Source: Pseudomonadota bacterium (GTDB taxonomy: Bacteria > Pseudomonadota > Gammaproteobacteria > Burkholderiales > Burkholderiaceae_C). Taken from it: a DNA stretch of 64,000 nucleotides. Each line of letters opens with the position of its first letter. Position 1 is the stretch's first letter. The stretch is from positions 62,001 to 126,000 of the forward strand of contig CAUJHV010000005.1 of assembly GCA_963205115.1 (NCBI GenBank), written 5' to 3'. Shown in pieces: positions 42,131 to 51,954 of this stretch. The notes beneath the pieces were generated by a model. The model was given only the letters and a program-made list of their open reading frames with translations, had not been told where the DNA came from and made no database searches. A program made the translations under genes and the position numbers.

Positions 42131-43324
42131 ATGAAGCGGCAAGTCTATGTCACGCGGCTGTGCGAAGACCCTGGCGCGGTCGATGCCGCGGCCTGGCAGG
42201 CCTTGCTTGCCCGCCAGGCGACGCCGACGCCCTTCATGACCCTGCCCTACCTCGTGGCGCTGCACCGCTCGCGCAGCGCCGTGGCGGCCACGGGCTGGGC
42301 GCCCTGCTTCCTGCTGCTGGAGGATGCCCACGGCCTGGCAGCCGCCGCGCCGCTCTATCGCAAGAGCCATTCGTACGGCGAATATGTCTTCGACTGGGCC
42401 TGGGCCGATGCCTACCGGCGCCACGGCCTGGCCTACTACCCGAAGCTGCTGGGCGCCGTGCCCTTCACGCCGGTGCCGGGCACGCGGCTGCTGGCGCGCG
42501 ACGACGCCGCGCGCGAGGCGCTGGCACGGGCCATCCTGGCGCTGGCGCAGGACAGCGGCCTGTCTTCCGGCCATGTGCTCTTCGTCGACGACACGGACCG
42601 CGCCGCATTCGAGGCCGCCGGCTGGATGATCCGCCAGGGCGTGCAGTTCCACTGGACGCGCGACAGCGACGCGCCGGTGCGGCATTTCGATGACTTGCTG
42701 GCCCGCATGCAGCGCCACAAGCGCAAGAACATCCAGCAGGAGCGGCGCCGCGTGGCCGAGGCCGGCGTGCACTTCACCGCGCACGAAGGCACTGCCATCA
42801 CCGGCGCGGACTGGGACTATTTCTACCGCTGCTACACGCAGACCTACCTGGAGCACGGCTCGACGCCGTACCTCACGCGTGGCTTCTTCGACGAGCAGTC
42901 ACGGCACCTGCCGGCGCACTGGCTGATGTTCCGGGCCTGGCGCGGCGAGCAGCCCGTGGCAGCCTCGTTGATCGCGATCGACCGGCCGCAGGGCGCGGCC
43001 TACGGGCGCTACTGGGGCGCCACCGAACACATCCCGCACCTGCACTTCGAGGCCTGCTACTACCAGCCGCTGGCCTGGTGCATCGCCAACGGCTTCCAGC
43101 GCTTCGAAGGCGGCGCGCAGGGCGAACACAAGATGGCCCGCGGCCTGATGCCGGTGGCCACGCATTCGGCGCACTGGATCCGCGACCCGCGCTTCGCGGG
43201 TGCGGTGGAGGACTTCCTGGCGCGCGAGGGCGCCGGCGTCGCGGCCTATGTCGACGAGCTGCGCGAGCGCAGCCCGTTCAAGCCTTCGGCTGAGCCTTCG
43301 CCCAGTTCGCCATCCCCAGGCTGA
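42131..43324 (+). CDS. GNAT-fold protein of the COG3146 (DUF482) family
   Basis: A 397-residue protein related to the FemAB/GNAT superfamily, with [58 protein letters not shown] and [18 protein letters not shown] as conserved stretches. The substrate is unknown; relatives are annotated as predicted N-acyltransferases. The ATG at 42131 is taken, with ATG 42110 as an alternative. The 3' end overlaps the convergent ppa gene by 47 bases, and the 5' end almost abuts nadE, leaving little room for separate promoters. Confidence 0.88.
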   Translation: MKRQVYVTRLCEDPGAVDAAAWQALLARQATPTPFMTLPYLVALHRSRSAVAATGWAPCFLLLEDAHGLAAAAPLYRKSHSYGEYVFDWAWADAYRRHGLAYYPKLLGAVPFTPVPGTRLLARDDAAREALARAILALAQDSGLSSGHVLFVDDTDRAAFEAAGWMIRQGVQFHWTRDSDAPVRHFDDLLARMQRHKRKNIQQERRRVAEAGVHFTAHEGTAITGADWDYFYRCYTQTYLEHGSTPYLTRGFFDEQSRHLPAHWLMFRAWRGEQPVAASLIAIDRPQGAAYGRYWGATEHIPHLHFEACYYQPLAWCIANGFQRFEGGAQGEHKMARGLMPVATHSAHWIRDPRFAGAVEDFLAREGAGVAAYVDELRERSPFKPSAEPSPSSPSPG

Positions 43325-43820
43325 CTTCTTCCTTGGCGGCTTCGGGGCCTTCCCAGCCCAGGACCTTGACCCACTTGCCTTCTTCGAGGTCCTTGTAGTG
43401 CTCGAAGAAATGCTGGATGGTCTTCAGGCGCAGCGGATTGAGGTCCTCCGGCTTCTTCCAGCCCGAATAGATCGACAGGATCTTGTCGATGGGCACGGCG
43501 ATCAGCTTGTTGTCGCCGCCGGCTTCGTCGTCCATCTTCAGCATGCCCAGCGGACGGCAGGTCACGACCACGCCCGGGATCAGCGGCACGGGCGTCATGA
43601 CCAGCACGTCCACGGGGTCGCCGTCGTCGGCCAAGGTGTTGGGGATGTAGCCGTAGTTGCACGGGTAGTGCATCGACGTGCTCATGAAGCGGTCGACGAA
43701 GATCGCGCCCGTCTCGTGGTCCACCTCGTACTTGATCGGATCGGCGTTCATCGGGATTTCGATGATCACGTTGAACTCTTCGGGCGCCTTCGCGCCGGGG
43801 GTCACGTTGTGCAGGCTCAT
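43278..43820 (-). CDS. ppa: Soluble inorganic pyrophosphatase
   Basis: A 180-residue family I pyrophosphatase that hydrolyses PPi to phosphate, pulling biosynthetic reactions. Active-site residues stand in [37 protein letters not shown] (the DxDPxD metal site) and [16 protein letters not shown]. The start at 43820 gives the canonical MSLHNVTPG. Its end overlaps the convergent GNAT gene. The membrane pyrophosphatase lies divergently upstream, so both PPi-consuming enzymes share one intergenic region. Confidence 0.97.
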   Translation of the reverse strand: MSLHNVTPGAKAPEEFNVIIEIPMNADPIKYEVDHETGAIFVDRFMSTSMHYPCNYGYIPNTLADDGDPVDVLVMTPVPLIPGVVVTCRPLGMLKMDDEAGGDNKLIAVPIDKILSIYSGWKKPEDLNPLRLKTIQHFFEHYKDLEEGKWVKVLGWEGPEAAKEEVSLGMANWAKAQPKA

Positions 43821-44007
43821 GTCGACTCTTCTCGCCCTGTCGGGAAATGGATGGCGCGATTGTAGGAAGCGCGCTTGCGAGGTTCTGACGCACTGCACCA
43901 CCGCGGGCCGAAAAACGCGCTGGAAAACACCCAGGCGGGACCGTCAGCCACATCCCGTAACATCCGACAGGGAAAAGAAACGTTCACTGAGGAAGGAGAT
44001 CGGTTTC

Positions 44008-46503
44008 ATGAGTACAACTATGGCGCTGTACGCCGCGCTGGCCTGTGGGCTGGTGGCGGTGCTGTACGGCTTCATCCAGCGCAGCTGGATCCTCAAGCAG
44101 GATGCCGGAAATGCGCGCATGCAAGAAATTGCCAGCGCGATCCAGCAAGGTGCCGCCGCTTATCTGGCGCGGCAGTACCGCACCATCGCCATCGTCGGCG
44201 TGGTGCTGGCCATCCTGATCGGCATCTTCCTCGGTGGCACCACCGCGGCGGGCTTCGTGCTCGGCGCCGTGCTGTCCGGCGCCTGCGGCTTCATCGGCAT
44301 GAACGTGTCGGTGCGGGCCAACGTGCGTACCGCGCAGGCCGCGACCAAGGGCATCGGCCCGGCGCTGGACGTCGCCTTCAAGGGCGGCGCCATCACCGGC
44401 ATGCTGGTGGTCGGCCTGGGCCTGCTGGGCGTGGGCATCTTCTTCCTGTTCATCACCGGCAACGGCAACCTGACGCCGGACAAGAAGCTGGCCGACGTCC
44501 TGAAGCCGCTGCTGGGCCTGGCCTTCGGCTCGTCGCTGATCTCCATCTTCGCGCGACTGGGCGGCGGCATCTTCACCAAGGGCGCCGACGTGGGCGCCGA
44601 CCTGGTGGGCAAGGTCGAAGCCGGCATCCCCGAGGACGATCCGCGCAACCCGGCCGTGATCGCCGACAACGTGGGCGACAACGTCGGCGACTGCGCCGGC
44701 ATGGCCGCCGACCTGTTCGAGACCTACGCCGTCACGCTGATCGCCACCATGGCGCTGGGTGCGCTGATGGTCGCGGCCGCGCCGATGAACGCGGTGGTCT
44801 ATCCGCTGCTGCTGGGCGGTGTGTCGATCATCGCGTCGATCATCGGCTGCAGCTTCGTCAAGGCCAGCCCGGGCATGAAGAACGTGATGCCCGCGCTGTA
44901 CAAGGGCCTGACGGTCGCCGGCGTGATCTCCTTCGTGGCCTTCATCGGCGTGACGATGGTCATCATGCCCAACGATGCGCTCGGCGCGAACACCCAGTGG
45001 CGCCTGATCGGTACCTGTGCCGTCGGCCTGATCCTGACAGCCGCGCTGGTGTGGATCACCGAGTTCTACACCGGCACGCAGTACTCGCCGGTCAAGCACA
45101 TCGCGCAGGCCTCGACCACGGGTCACGGCACGAACATCATCGCGGGCCTGGGCGTCTCCATGCGCTCCACGGCCTGGCCGGTGCTGTTCGTGTGTATCGC
45201 CATCATGGCGTCGTACACCCTGGCGGGCCTGTACGGCATCGCGATCGCTGCCACCTCCATGCTCAGCATGGCCGGCATCGTCGTGGCGCTGGACGCCTAC
45301 GGCCCGATCACCGACAACGCCGGTGGCATCGCCGAGATGGCCGAAATGCCTTCCTCGGTGCGCGACATCACCGACCCGCTGGACGCCGTGGGCAACACGA
45401 CCAAGGCGGTGACCAAGGGCTACGCGATCGGCTCGGCCGGCCTGGCAGCCCTGGTGCTGTTTGCCGACTACACGCACTCGCTGGAAGCGCGCGGCCTGAA
45501 CGTCACCTTCGACCTCAGCGACCCGAAGGTCATCATCGGCCTGTTCATCGGCGGCCTGATCCCGTACCTGTTCGGCGCCATGGCCATGGAAGCTGTCGGC
45601 CGCGCGGCCGGCGCTGTCGTGGTCGAGGTGCGTCGCCAGTTCCGCGACATCAAGGGCATCATGGAAGGCAAGGCCAAGCCGGAATACGGCCGCGCTGTCG
45701 ACATGCTGACCACCGCGGCGATCAAGGAAATGATCGTTCCGTCGCTGCTGCCGGTGGTCGTGCCGATCCTGGTCGGCCTGCTGCTGGGCCCCGCCGCGCT
45801 GGGCGGCCTGCTGATGGGCACCATCGTCACCGGCCTGTTCGTGGCCATCTCGATGTGCACCGGCGGCGGCGCCTGGGACAACGCCAAGAAGCTGATCGAA
45901 GAAGGCTTCAAGGACGACGCCGGCGTGACGCACAAGAAGGGCGGCGAAGCGCACAAGGCGGCCGTCACGGGCGACACCGTGGGCGATCCCTACAAGGACA
46001 CTGCCGGCCCGGCCGTCAACCCGCTGATCAAGATCATCAACATCGTGGCGTTGCTGATCGTGCCGCTGCTGCCGATCCCCAGCGGCAAGGCGCCGGCGGC
46101 CCACGCCGCGCCGGCACCGGTGGCCGCAGTGGCACCGGTGGCCGCAGTGGCACCGGCGGCCGTGGCGCCGGCTGCGGCGCCCGCCGCACCGGCGGCCGAA
46201 CCGAAGGCCACCGTGTACTTCGAGTCCGGCAAGGCCGATGTCGCGGCAGCGGGGGCCGATTCGATCAAGGCGCTCGTCGCCTTGGCCGGCGCGGGCGGCA
46301 AGTTTGCCGTCAGCGGCTACCACGATGCCAAGGGCGACCCGGCGGCGAATGCCGAGCTGGCCAAGCAGCGCGCCTTCTCCGTGCGCGACGCCTTGAAGGC
46401 CGCTGGCGTTGCGGAGGACCGCATCGAATTGCGCAAGCCGGAAGCCACCAGCGCCGGCAGCGATGCCGAAGCGCGCCGCGTGGAGGTCACGCTCGTCAAA
46501 TGA
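44008..46503 (+). CDS. hppA: Proton-pumping membrane pyrophosphatase fused to an OmpA-like domain
   Basis: An 831-residue protein. Residues 1-690 are a complete H+-pumping pyrophosphatase with about 16 helices and the catalytic loops [20 protein letters not shown] and [34 protein letters not shown] has lysine at position 466 and a threonine three residues on, the pattern of K+-independent proton pumps. An Ala/Pro linker (about 693-731) leads to an OmpA-like domain (732-831) with [21 protein letters not shown] and [12 protein letters not shown], suggesting attachment to peptidoglycan. Ordinary members end near residue 690. An AAGGAGAT site precedes the ATG. Confidence 0.95.
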   Translation: MSTTMALYAALACGLVAVLYGFIQRSWILKQDAGNARMQEIASAIQQGAAAYLARQYRTIAIVGVVLAILIGIFLGGTTAAGFVLGAVLSGACGFIGMNVSVRANVRTAQAATKGIGPALDVAFKGGAITGMLVVGLGLLGVGIFFLFITGNGNLTPDKKLADVLKPLLGLAFGSSLISIFARLGGGIFTKGADVGADLVGKVEAGIPEDDPRNPAVIADNVGDNVGDCAGMAADLFETYAVTLIATMALGALMVAAAPMNAVVYPLLLGGVSIIASIIGCSFVKASPGMKNVMPALYKGLTVAGVISFVAFIGVTMVIMPNDALGANTQWRLIGTCAVGLILTAALVWITEFYTGTQYSPVKHIAQASTTGHGTNIIAGLGVSMRSTAWPVLFVCIAIMASYTLAGLYGIAIAATSMLSMAGIVVALDAYGPITDNAGGIAEMAEMPSSVRDITDPLDAVGNTTKAVTKGYAIGSAGLAALVLFADYTHSLEARGLNVTFDLSDPKVIIGLFIGGLIPYLFGAMAMEAVGRAAGAVVVEVRRQFRDIKGIMEGKAKPEYGRAVDMLTTAAIKEMIVPSLLPVVVPILVGLLLGPAALGGLLMGTIVTGLFVAISMCTGGGAWDNAKKLIEEGFKDDAGVTHKKGGEAHKAAVTGDTVGDPYKDTAGPAVNPLIKIINIVALLIVPLLPIPSGKAPAAHAAPAPVAAVAPVAAVAPAAVAPAAAPAAPAAEPKATVYFESGKADVAAAGADSIKALVALAGAGGKFAVSGYHDAKGDPAANAELAKQRAFSVRDALKAAGVAEDRIELRKPEATSAGSDAEARRVEVTLVK
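46117..46152 (+). repeat. 18-bp tandem repeat in the hppA linker
   Basis: Two identical copies of CCGGTGGCCGCAGTGGCA stand in tandem and a third, diverged copy follows (from 46153). They encode the PVAAVA units of the alanine/proline linker between the pump and the OmpA-like domain. The repeat length is a multiple of three, so copy-number change would alter only linker length. Confidence 0.85.
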
Positions 46504-46536
46504 GCTCGGGCGGCGCTGCGCCGCCATCCGACGCTG

Positions 46537-46564
46537 CGGGGGCCCTGGGCCCCCGTTTTTTTTT
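46537..46564 (+). terminator. Rho-independent terminator after hppA
   Basis: An 8-bp all-GC stem (46537-46544 with 46548-46555) is followed by nine thymidines. It lies 33 bases after the hppA stop and separates hppA from the bactofilin operon. Confidence 0.93.
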
Positions 46565-46798
46565 GTCCGTCCCGATCCGGGCCCGCTGCAACCGCGAAGT
46601 GTGTCGCGGAATTGGGCATTGCGCACCGGCCCGGTGCTCACGCCCTGGGCTTTCAGCGGCACTTGAACGTGGGGATCCCCCTTAAGCGGACCCCATCAAT
46701 GGTGAGTCGTGCTGGCTAACATGATTCTCAGATTTCGACGGTGTACCCGGCCTCACCACGGTGAACCCGCCAGGGCACTTCAAGCAAAGGAAACTTCG
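46565..46798. other. Non-coding spacer before the bactofilin operon
   Basis: These 234 bases between the hppA terminator and the bactofilin start hold no gene that I can support. They must contain the operon promoter if the terminator is efficient, but I see no convincing -35/-10 pair; TTGAAC at about 46663 and TAACAT near 46717 are isolated matches. Confidence 0.6.
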
Positions 46799-47236
46799 AT
46801 GCAGTGGACCACTTCGACCCCGCGCTTCAGCGCACAGGACAAGTTGACGTCGCTCTTCTCGCGCGTACGCAGCGGCGGCGACCCGATGCATGACCGCGTG
46901 GAGGCTTTCCTCGGCCCCAACGTGAAGGTGCGGGGCGACGTCTCGTTCAGCGGCGGCCTGCGCGTCGACGGTCATGTCACGGGTGACGTGTCCGTGGCCG
47001 GCGTCGAGGCCGGCACGCTGACCATCGGTGACGGCGGCTATGTCGAAGGCAACGTGCGTGTCTCGCACCTGGTCGTCTACGGCCGCATCAACGGCACGGT
47101 GCACGCCACCGGCATGGTCGATGTGCGCACCAACGGCCTGGTGCAGGGTGACGTGCACTACGGCTCGCTCGAAATGGCCGCCGGCGCCGTCATCCGCGGC
47201 CGCCTCATCCGGCACAAGGCGAACGCCGCATTCTGA
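46799..47236 (+). CDS. Bactofilin-family cytoskeletal protein
   Basis: A 145-residue polymer-forming protein. Residues 40-135 are the bactofilin beta-helix, made of short repeats such as VKVRGDVSFSGGLRVDGHVTGDV, with glycine at regular turns, and both tails are short and unstructured. Bactofilins self-assemble without nucleotides and position proteins at poles or at the cell wall. AAAGGAAA stands before the ATG. It opens a nine-gene same-strand run and is followed after 73 bases by the next gene. Confidence 0.92.
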   Translation: MQWTTSTPRFSAQDKLTSLFSRVRSGGDPMHDRVEAFLGPNVKVRGDVSFSGGLRVDGHVTGDVSVAGVEAGTLTIGDGGYVEGNVRVSHLVVYGRINGTVHATGMVDVRTNGLVQGDVHYGSLEMAAGAVIRGRLIRHKANAAF

Positions 47237-47309
47237 TCGGTCGGCCCGCGCGCCGACCCTCATTTGAATCGTCAGCTATCCGCCTCACCAGGACGCACCA
47301 GAGAATCGC

Positions 47310-47978
47310 ATGCCCGCCACTTCCGCGCCCGAAATCATCCTGTCCATTGACCCGGCTTTCGCCTATGGCGAACCGGGCAGCCTCGACGCCCATTCGGGCA
47401 GCGACGGCTGGTCGGTGTGGCGCCACCTGTCCAGTGCGGTGACCCGCGATCCCCTGGACATCGAAGCGCACGTGCGCCGCGTGCGCCTGGCACGCCAGCT
47501 CGATGTCGCCGGCATGGTGTTCTCGGCGCTGGTCGATGCGTTCATCGCCTTGGGCACCCACGGCCTGGCGCTGCGCCGTCGGCTGCTGGACAGCTCACGC
47601 GACCTGCTGGGAAGCGAAGAGGCGCACTACCTGGAACAGGCGCTCGAGCGCGGCCTGTTCCGCGGCCAGGACCTGCCCTTGGGCACGCAATCCGTGCTGG
47701 ATCCCGGTTTGATGAGCAACCAGGCCATGGTGCGCCACGTGCGCGCCGAGGTGGCCGCCATGGGCGTCGTCGAGCAGGCCGGCGCGCTGCTCGACCAGGG
47801 CGACCTGCCCGGCGCACGCGCAGTTCTGGAGCAGGCCTTGCTGGCCAATCCGCAGGACACCGCCGTTTCACAGGAGCTGCTGGCGATCTACCGCCACAGC
47901 CGCGATTCACAGGCAGAGGCCGCCATGCGAGACCAGCTGGCGGCCCGATTTGGCAAGGCACCGGCACCATGGGCCTGA
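47310..47978 (+). CDS. Helical-repeat protein of unknown function
   Basis: A 222-residue soluble protein that I do not recognise as a named family. It is mainly helical, with a TPR-like pair near residues 165-205 (QAGALLDQGDLPGARAVLEQALLANPQD) and no signal peptide or membrane segment. The motif ARAVLEQAL resembles the C-terminal repeats of FimV. It overlaps the next gene by 10 bases. It may be a cytosolic adaptor for the FimV-like protein at the end of the operon (inference). Confidence 0.7.
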   Translation: MPATSAPEIILSIDPAFAYGEPGSLDAHSGSDGWSVWRHLSSAVTRDPLDIEAHVRRVRLARQLDVAGMVFSALVDAFIALGTHGLALRRRLLDSSRDLLGSEEAHYLEQALERGLFRGQDLPLGTQSVLDPGLMSNQAMVRHVRAEVAAMGVVEQAGALLDQGDLPGARAVLEQALLANPQDTAVSQELLAIYRHSRDSQAEAAMRDQLAARFGKAPAPWA

Positions 47979-50248
47979 TTCTTGGCAGCGAACAACTGGC
48001 GGCACTCGTGAACCAGCCCCCGAACACCCTCCACGCGCGGCGCACGCCGATCAAGGTGGCGATGCTGTCGCTGCCGCCGCGAACGCAATCGCTTCTGGAA
48101 TTCTTCTTCACGCACACGGGCCGTTCGAGCTTTGTGGCCGCCGTCGAAGAGCATGCCGAGACCGCGATCTTCGATCTGGACACACCGGCCTCGCGTGACC
48201 ACTGGACCCATTTCCACAGCCGCACCGGCAAGCCGGGCATCGCGCTGGCCGTCAAGCCGCAGGAAGTGGTCGGTGCCTTGTGGGTGCAAAAGCCTGTGAC
48301 GCCGGCCGCCCTGATGGCCGCAGCCGCCACGCTGCAGGCAGGTCCGTTGACCGCCCCAACGCCGCCGGCCGTCTCTGCGCCGACGCCTGCGACCTGGACC
48401 GATGTCCTGACCCCGTCGACCCCGTCGACCGCGGCGGAAGTCGCCAGCGAACCCGCAGCCCCGACCGCGCCGGCACAGTCCACGCTGGCCGAGGCCCCGG
48501 CCGCAGCGCCTGCGTCGGTCGCCGAGCCGGTCGCTGAAGTGCCCCCTGCCCCGTCGGCCGAGGTTCCTGTGGCAGCCGCCATGCCTGACCCGCTGGCGGC
48601 GCTGCTCGCGCCGCCAGCCAACATCCCGCCGCTGAAGGCGATCGACGAAGCGCGCCTGGCTGCTGCCCTCACGCCGGCTGCAGGCTCGGCAGCGACTTCT
48701 GAGGCCCATCCCGCGCCAGCCGACGCGCAGCCCTCGCCCGCCGAACCGCTGCCTTCCTGGGCCCGCGAACGCACACCACGTCAGCCAACCAACAGCCACG
48801 CAGCCTCATCCGCCGCCGAGCGTGCCGGCCGGCCCACACCGCCGCAAACGGTCAAGCCCGCCGAGTCGGCTCCGACCGGTGGTGGTCTGCGCGGCATCTG
48901 GCGACGCCTGTTCGGCGGTGCCGGCGCCACGTCGTCGATCCTCGGCGGCGCTGCAGAGGCTGCGCCGGCCGCTCCCCGCGCTGCGGCGCCGGCAGTCGCT
49001 GAAACCGCGGTGGCCGCCAGCCCAGTGCCGCAGACCGCACCCCTTGCACCGACGACCGAAGCCACGACCGCCCTGAAGGCTGCCGAACTGCCGCCAGCCC
49101 GCGTACAGGAAGACGCGGCCGCAGACGTGTCGTCTGCTGCGGCACCGGCCATCGACACACCGGCGGCAAACGAGTCGATCCTTGCGCCACAGGCAGCCGA
49201 GGCACCCACGCAGTCCGACGAGCAGGCCGAGGTCACGTCGGCCGTGCCGGGCGACGACGCGCCTCAGGCCCCCGAGCAGACCCGTTCGGAGACCGCGCAT
49301 GACGAGTCGCAGCCGCCAGCCTCGGCCGAGTCGACCGCTCCTGCCGACGCTGCGATCGAGCCGCTGTCGGCCACCGTGGCCGCCGAGCTGACTGGAGCGG
49401 ACGACGCCGAAGAGGTGGTTCCGCTGTCTGAGACGACGGCCGAGTCGCCCACCGAGGCCGCCAGCGTGACCGAGGAACTGATGGCCGACATCGAGCCGTC
49501 GACCCACGAGACCGAGTCCGCCGACGACGAGGCCGCCACGGCCGAAGCCGCAGTGGCTGTACCCGCGGCGCCAGCGACATCAACGGCGGAAACGCTCGCC
49601 CTGCCGTCCGTGCCCGAGGCCACCGGGATCTTCGACCCCGAGGCCTGCCTGATCGGTCCGTTGCGCGAGGCCTATCTCGTGGCAGCCAAGTGGCAGGTGC
49701 CGACGCAGTTCGAGTGCCCGCTGGGCGCCGTGGTTGTCGACGCCGAACGCAACGAGGCGCACTTTCCCTTCGGGATCGACGCGATGCTCGCGCAGGCCCT
49801 GCAGCCGCTCGATCGGCGCAGCAAGGTGCACACACTGTCGGCCGGCGAGTTCGCTCGCTTCAAGGAGTCCGCCAGCGCACGTGAGATGACCCGTGTGCGT
49901 CTGGACAACCTGCTGTGGCGCGTGGGCATCGCCTGCGGCCAGGGACGCCTGCCGGTGCGCGTGGAACGCACGCGCCCGGTCTACCTGGCGCAATGGCCGA
50001 ACCTCACCCGCGTGCTGCCGATTCCGCAAGCACCGCGTATCGCCGCCTTGTGGGCGCTGCGTGGCGCCGCGGTCGACGAAACGGTTTCGATGCTGTCGAT
50101 CAAGGCGCGCGAAGTCGTGGACTTCTATAACGGGGCCTGGGCGCTGAACCTCATCACCGAGGACGGCGGTCACGTCAAACGCGCCCAACGCAAGAACGCC
50201 CGCAACCGCGGCATGCTCACCCGCCTCATCGGCTGGCTGCGCCGCTGA
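47969..50248 (+). CDS. Large protein with pseudo-receiver N-terminus and long disordered middle
   Basis: A 759-residue protein of no family known to me. Residues 25-125 have the strand pattern of a response-regulator receiver (IKVAMLSL, TAIFDLD, GIALAV, ALWVQKP), but the acidic pocket of a true receiver is incomplete. Residues 130-545 are a Pro/Ala- and later Glu/Ala-rich stretch with little hydrophobic content. Residues 545-759 are a conserved-looking globular end (FDPEACLIGPLREAYLVAAKWQ, DNLLWRVGIACGQGRLPV) with a basic tail. No membrane segment is seen. It overlaps the preceding gene and precedes the GTPase by 27 bases, which suggests that it acts with it. Confidence 0.72.
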   Translation: MGLILGSEQLAALVNQPPNTLHARRTPIKVAMLSLPPRTQSLLEFFFTHTGRSSFVAAVEEHAETAIFDLDTPASRDHWTHFHSRTGKPGIALAVKPQEVVGALWVQKPVTPAALMAAAATLQAGPLTAPTPPAVSAPTPATWTDVLTPSTPSTAAEVASEPAAPTAPAQSTLAEAPAAAPASVAEPVAEVPPAPSAEVPVAAAMPDPLAALLAPPANIPPLKAIDEARLAAALTPAAGSAATSEAHPAPADAQPSPAEPLPSWARERTPRQPTNSHAASSAAERAGRPTPPQTVKPAESAPTGGGLRGIWRRLFGGAGATSSILGGAAEAAPAAPRAAAPAVAETAVAASPVPQTAPLAPTTEATTALKAAELPPARVQEDAAADVSSAAAPAIDTPAANESILAPQAAEAPTQSDEQAEVTSAVPGDDAPQAPEQTRSETAHDESQPPASAESTAPADAAIEPLSATVAAELTGADDAEEVVPLSETTAESPTEAASVTEELMADIEPSTHETESADDEAATAEAAVAVPAAPATSTAETLALPSVPEATGIFDPEACLIGPLREAYLVAAKWQVPTQFECPLGAVVVDAERNEAHFPFGIDAMLAQALQPLDRRSKVHTLSAGEFARFKESASAREMTRVRLDNLLWRVGIACGQGRLPVRVERTRPVYLAQWPNLTRVLPIPQAPRIAALWALRGAAVDETVSMLSIKAREVVDFYNGAWALNLITEDGGHVKRAQRKNARNRGMLTRLIGWLRR

Positions 50249-50275
50249 TCGTCGCCCGCCCGCTGCACACGCCCC

Positions 50276-50812
50276 ATGGCTGCCATCGACCACAAGATCA
50301 TCTTCACAGGCCCCGTCGGAGCCGGCAAGACCACGGCCATCGAGTCCATCAGCGACATCGAGATGGTCCGCACGGATGCCCGCGCAACGGACATGACGAC
50401 ACGTCGCAAACCCGCGACCACCGTCGCCATGGACTACGGCCTGATCCGCCTGAACGAACGCGAAAAGGTCCACCTGTACGGCACGCCCGGCCAGGAGCGC
50501 TTCGACTTCATGTGGAGCATCCTGACCAAAGGCGGCATCGGCCTGGTGCTGCTGCTGGACAACACGCGGCCCGCGCCCTTCGAGGACCTGCGTTTCTACG
50601 TCACGGCCTTCCGCGAGTTCATCGAGCAGACGCGCCTGGTCGTGGGCGTCACGCAGATGGATCTCCAGCCGGTGCCGGTGCTCGAGGAGTACGGCCGCCG
50701 CCTGCGCGAACTCGATCTGCTCGCGCCGGTCTTCGAGGTCGACGCGCGCAAGCGTGAAGACGTCTCGATGCTGATCCAGTGCCTGCTGCTGTCGATCGAC
50801 CCCACGCTCTGA
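50276..50812 (+). CDS. Small Ras-like GTPase (MglA / COG2229 type)
   Basis: A 178-residue GTPase of the bacterial MglA-like group. The P-loop GPVGAGKT lies at 12-19, the switch I element TTVAMDYG near 48-55 and the switch II element YGTPGQERF at 68-76, where the usual DxxG aspartate is replaced as in COG2229 proteins. The base-recognition motif is TQMD (126-129) rather than NKxD. Proteins of this group switch polarity or motility proteins on and off together with roadblock partners, two of which follow directly. Confidence 0.9.
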   Translation: MAAIDHKIIFTGPVGAGKTTAIESISDIEMVRTDARATDMTTRRKPATTVAMDYGLIRLNEREKVHLYGTPGQERFDFMWSILTKGGIGLVLLLDNTRPAPFEDLRFYVTAFREFIEQTRLVVGVTQMDLQPVPVLEEYGRRLRELDLLAPVFEVDARKREDVSMLIQCLLLSIDPTL

Positions 50813-50841
50813 GGCGACGCTTACCCCTTCCCGGACCTTCC

Positions 50842-51480
50842 ATGGACCAGTACACACTCAACGGCGAATTCTTCCTGCATCCGACGCCGGCCGGTGCCTA
50901 TCACGCCGTCAGCCGGTCGACGACCGATGCCGCACGCCAGTTCATCCGCCGCCTGCTGCGCTCGCGCGAGACACCACGGCTGACGCCTGAGTTAATGAGC
51001 AGCTGGCTCGGGCTCGACGAGCAGCAGGCCCTGCAGTTCGTCTACCGCCTGCAGAACAGCGGCCTGGTGCAAGGCCTGCCGGTGCAGGTCGAGGCGCCGC
51101 CGGAACGCGTGGAGGCTCTGCTGCCACCGCTGCTGACGCAGATGTCCGACAGCGGGCACGCCGTGCTGGCCGACAAGCGCGGCCTCTACATCGGCAAAGC
51201 CGGTTTCACGCACGAGGCGGCCGAGGAACTCGCGGCGCTGGGCGCCGATCTGGCTGGCGTGCACGAACGCCACGCCCGCCTGCTGCACGGCAACCTGGGT
51301 CTGCGCAGCGACGGCTGGGGCATGGTCGGTGCCTCGGGCTACAGCGAACTCGGCTTCTGGCCGCTGCACTTCGGCGACGACTACTTCATCCTGGCCGTCG
51401 GCGGCGCGCCGCGCTTCAACCAGGAAGCTTTCACCACCTTGCTGTGGATCCTGGGCGTTCGCTACAGCTCGCAGAGCTGA
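50842..51480 (+). CDS. Winged-helix plus roadblock-like protein
   Basis: A 212-residue cytosolic protein. Residues 28-85 look like a winged helix (ARQFIRRLLRSRETPRLT, LGLDEQQALQFVYRLQNSGLVQG). Residues 95-212 resemble a roadblock/LC7 fold (MSDSGHAVLADKRGLYIGKAGFTHEAAEELAALGADL). No catalytic motif is visible. It lies between the GTPase and a clear roadblock gene, so a role as a regulatory partner of the GTPase is plausible. The domain assignment is by pattern only. Confidence 0.68.
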   Translation: MDQYTLNGEFFLHPTPAGAYHAVSRSTTDAARQFIRRLLRSRETPRLTPELMSSWLGLDEQQALQFVYRLQNSGLVQGLPVQVEAPPERVEALLPPLLTQMSDSGHAVLADKRGLYIGKAGFTHEAAEELAALGADLAGVHERHARLLHGNLGLRSDGWGMVGASGYSELGFWPLHFGDDYFILAVGGAPRFNQEAFTTLLWILGVRYSSQS

Positions 51481-51548
51481 GCCGCACACCGCATCCGCAT
51501 CTCACCTGTTTCTTCACGTTCACCACTGATCTTCGAAAGGTATCCGTC

Positions 51549-51911
51549 ATGCGCGCCGAACTGCTCAATTCCATCCTCGGGGAACTCAACGGCTCGACCA
51601 CGGACATCGAGGCCTCGGCCGTGCTGTCGAACGACGGCCTGATGATGGCCTCCATGCTGCCGGCCAGCATGGACGAGGACCGCGTCGGTGCGATGAGTGC
51701 CGCCATGCTGTCCCTGGGCGACCGCACGGCCCGCGAACTGGCGCGCGGCGACCTCGAACAGGTGCTGATCAAGGGCCACAAGGGCTACGTGCTGTTGACG
51801 CACGCCGGCAACGACGCCGTGCTGACCGTGCTGTGCAAGCCGAACGCGCGCCTCGGCCTGATCTTCCTGGACGTCAAGCGCGCCGCCGAGGGCATCAGCA
51901 AGGTCCTGTGA
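51549..51911 (+). CDS. Roadblock/LC7-domain protein (MglB-like)
   Basis: A 120-residue single-domain protein. The pattern DIEASAVLSNDGLMMASMLPA followed by ALVSL-type helices (MSAAMLSLGDRTARELARGD) and HAGNDAVLTVLCKPNARLGLIFLDVKRAAEGI is that of bacterial roadblock proteins such as MglB, a GTPase-activating partner of MglA. It follows the winged-helix/roadblock gene by 68 bases and precedes the PAS gene by 43. Confidence 0.9.
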   Translation: MRAELLNSILGELNGSTTDIEASAVLSNDGLMMASMLPASMDEDRVGAMSAAMLSLGDRTARELARGDLEQVLIKGHKGYVLLTHAGNDAVLTVLCKPNARLGLIFLDVKRAAEGISKVL

Positions 51912-51954
51912 TCCGTCCGTCTCGGACAGCCGCCATCCCCTGAAGTCCGCCGAC

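Noticed and set aside
46200..46503. The OmpA-like end of hppA as a separate gene joined by a frameshift or assembly error
   Set aside because: The reading frame is continuous through the linker, and no start codon with a ribosome site lies before the domain.
43984..46662. A frame of nearly 900 codons on the - strand opposite hppA
   Set aside because: It is a His/Asp/Arg/Val/Gly-rich shadow of the pump gene with no recognisable motif and no credible start site.
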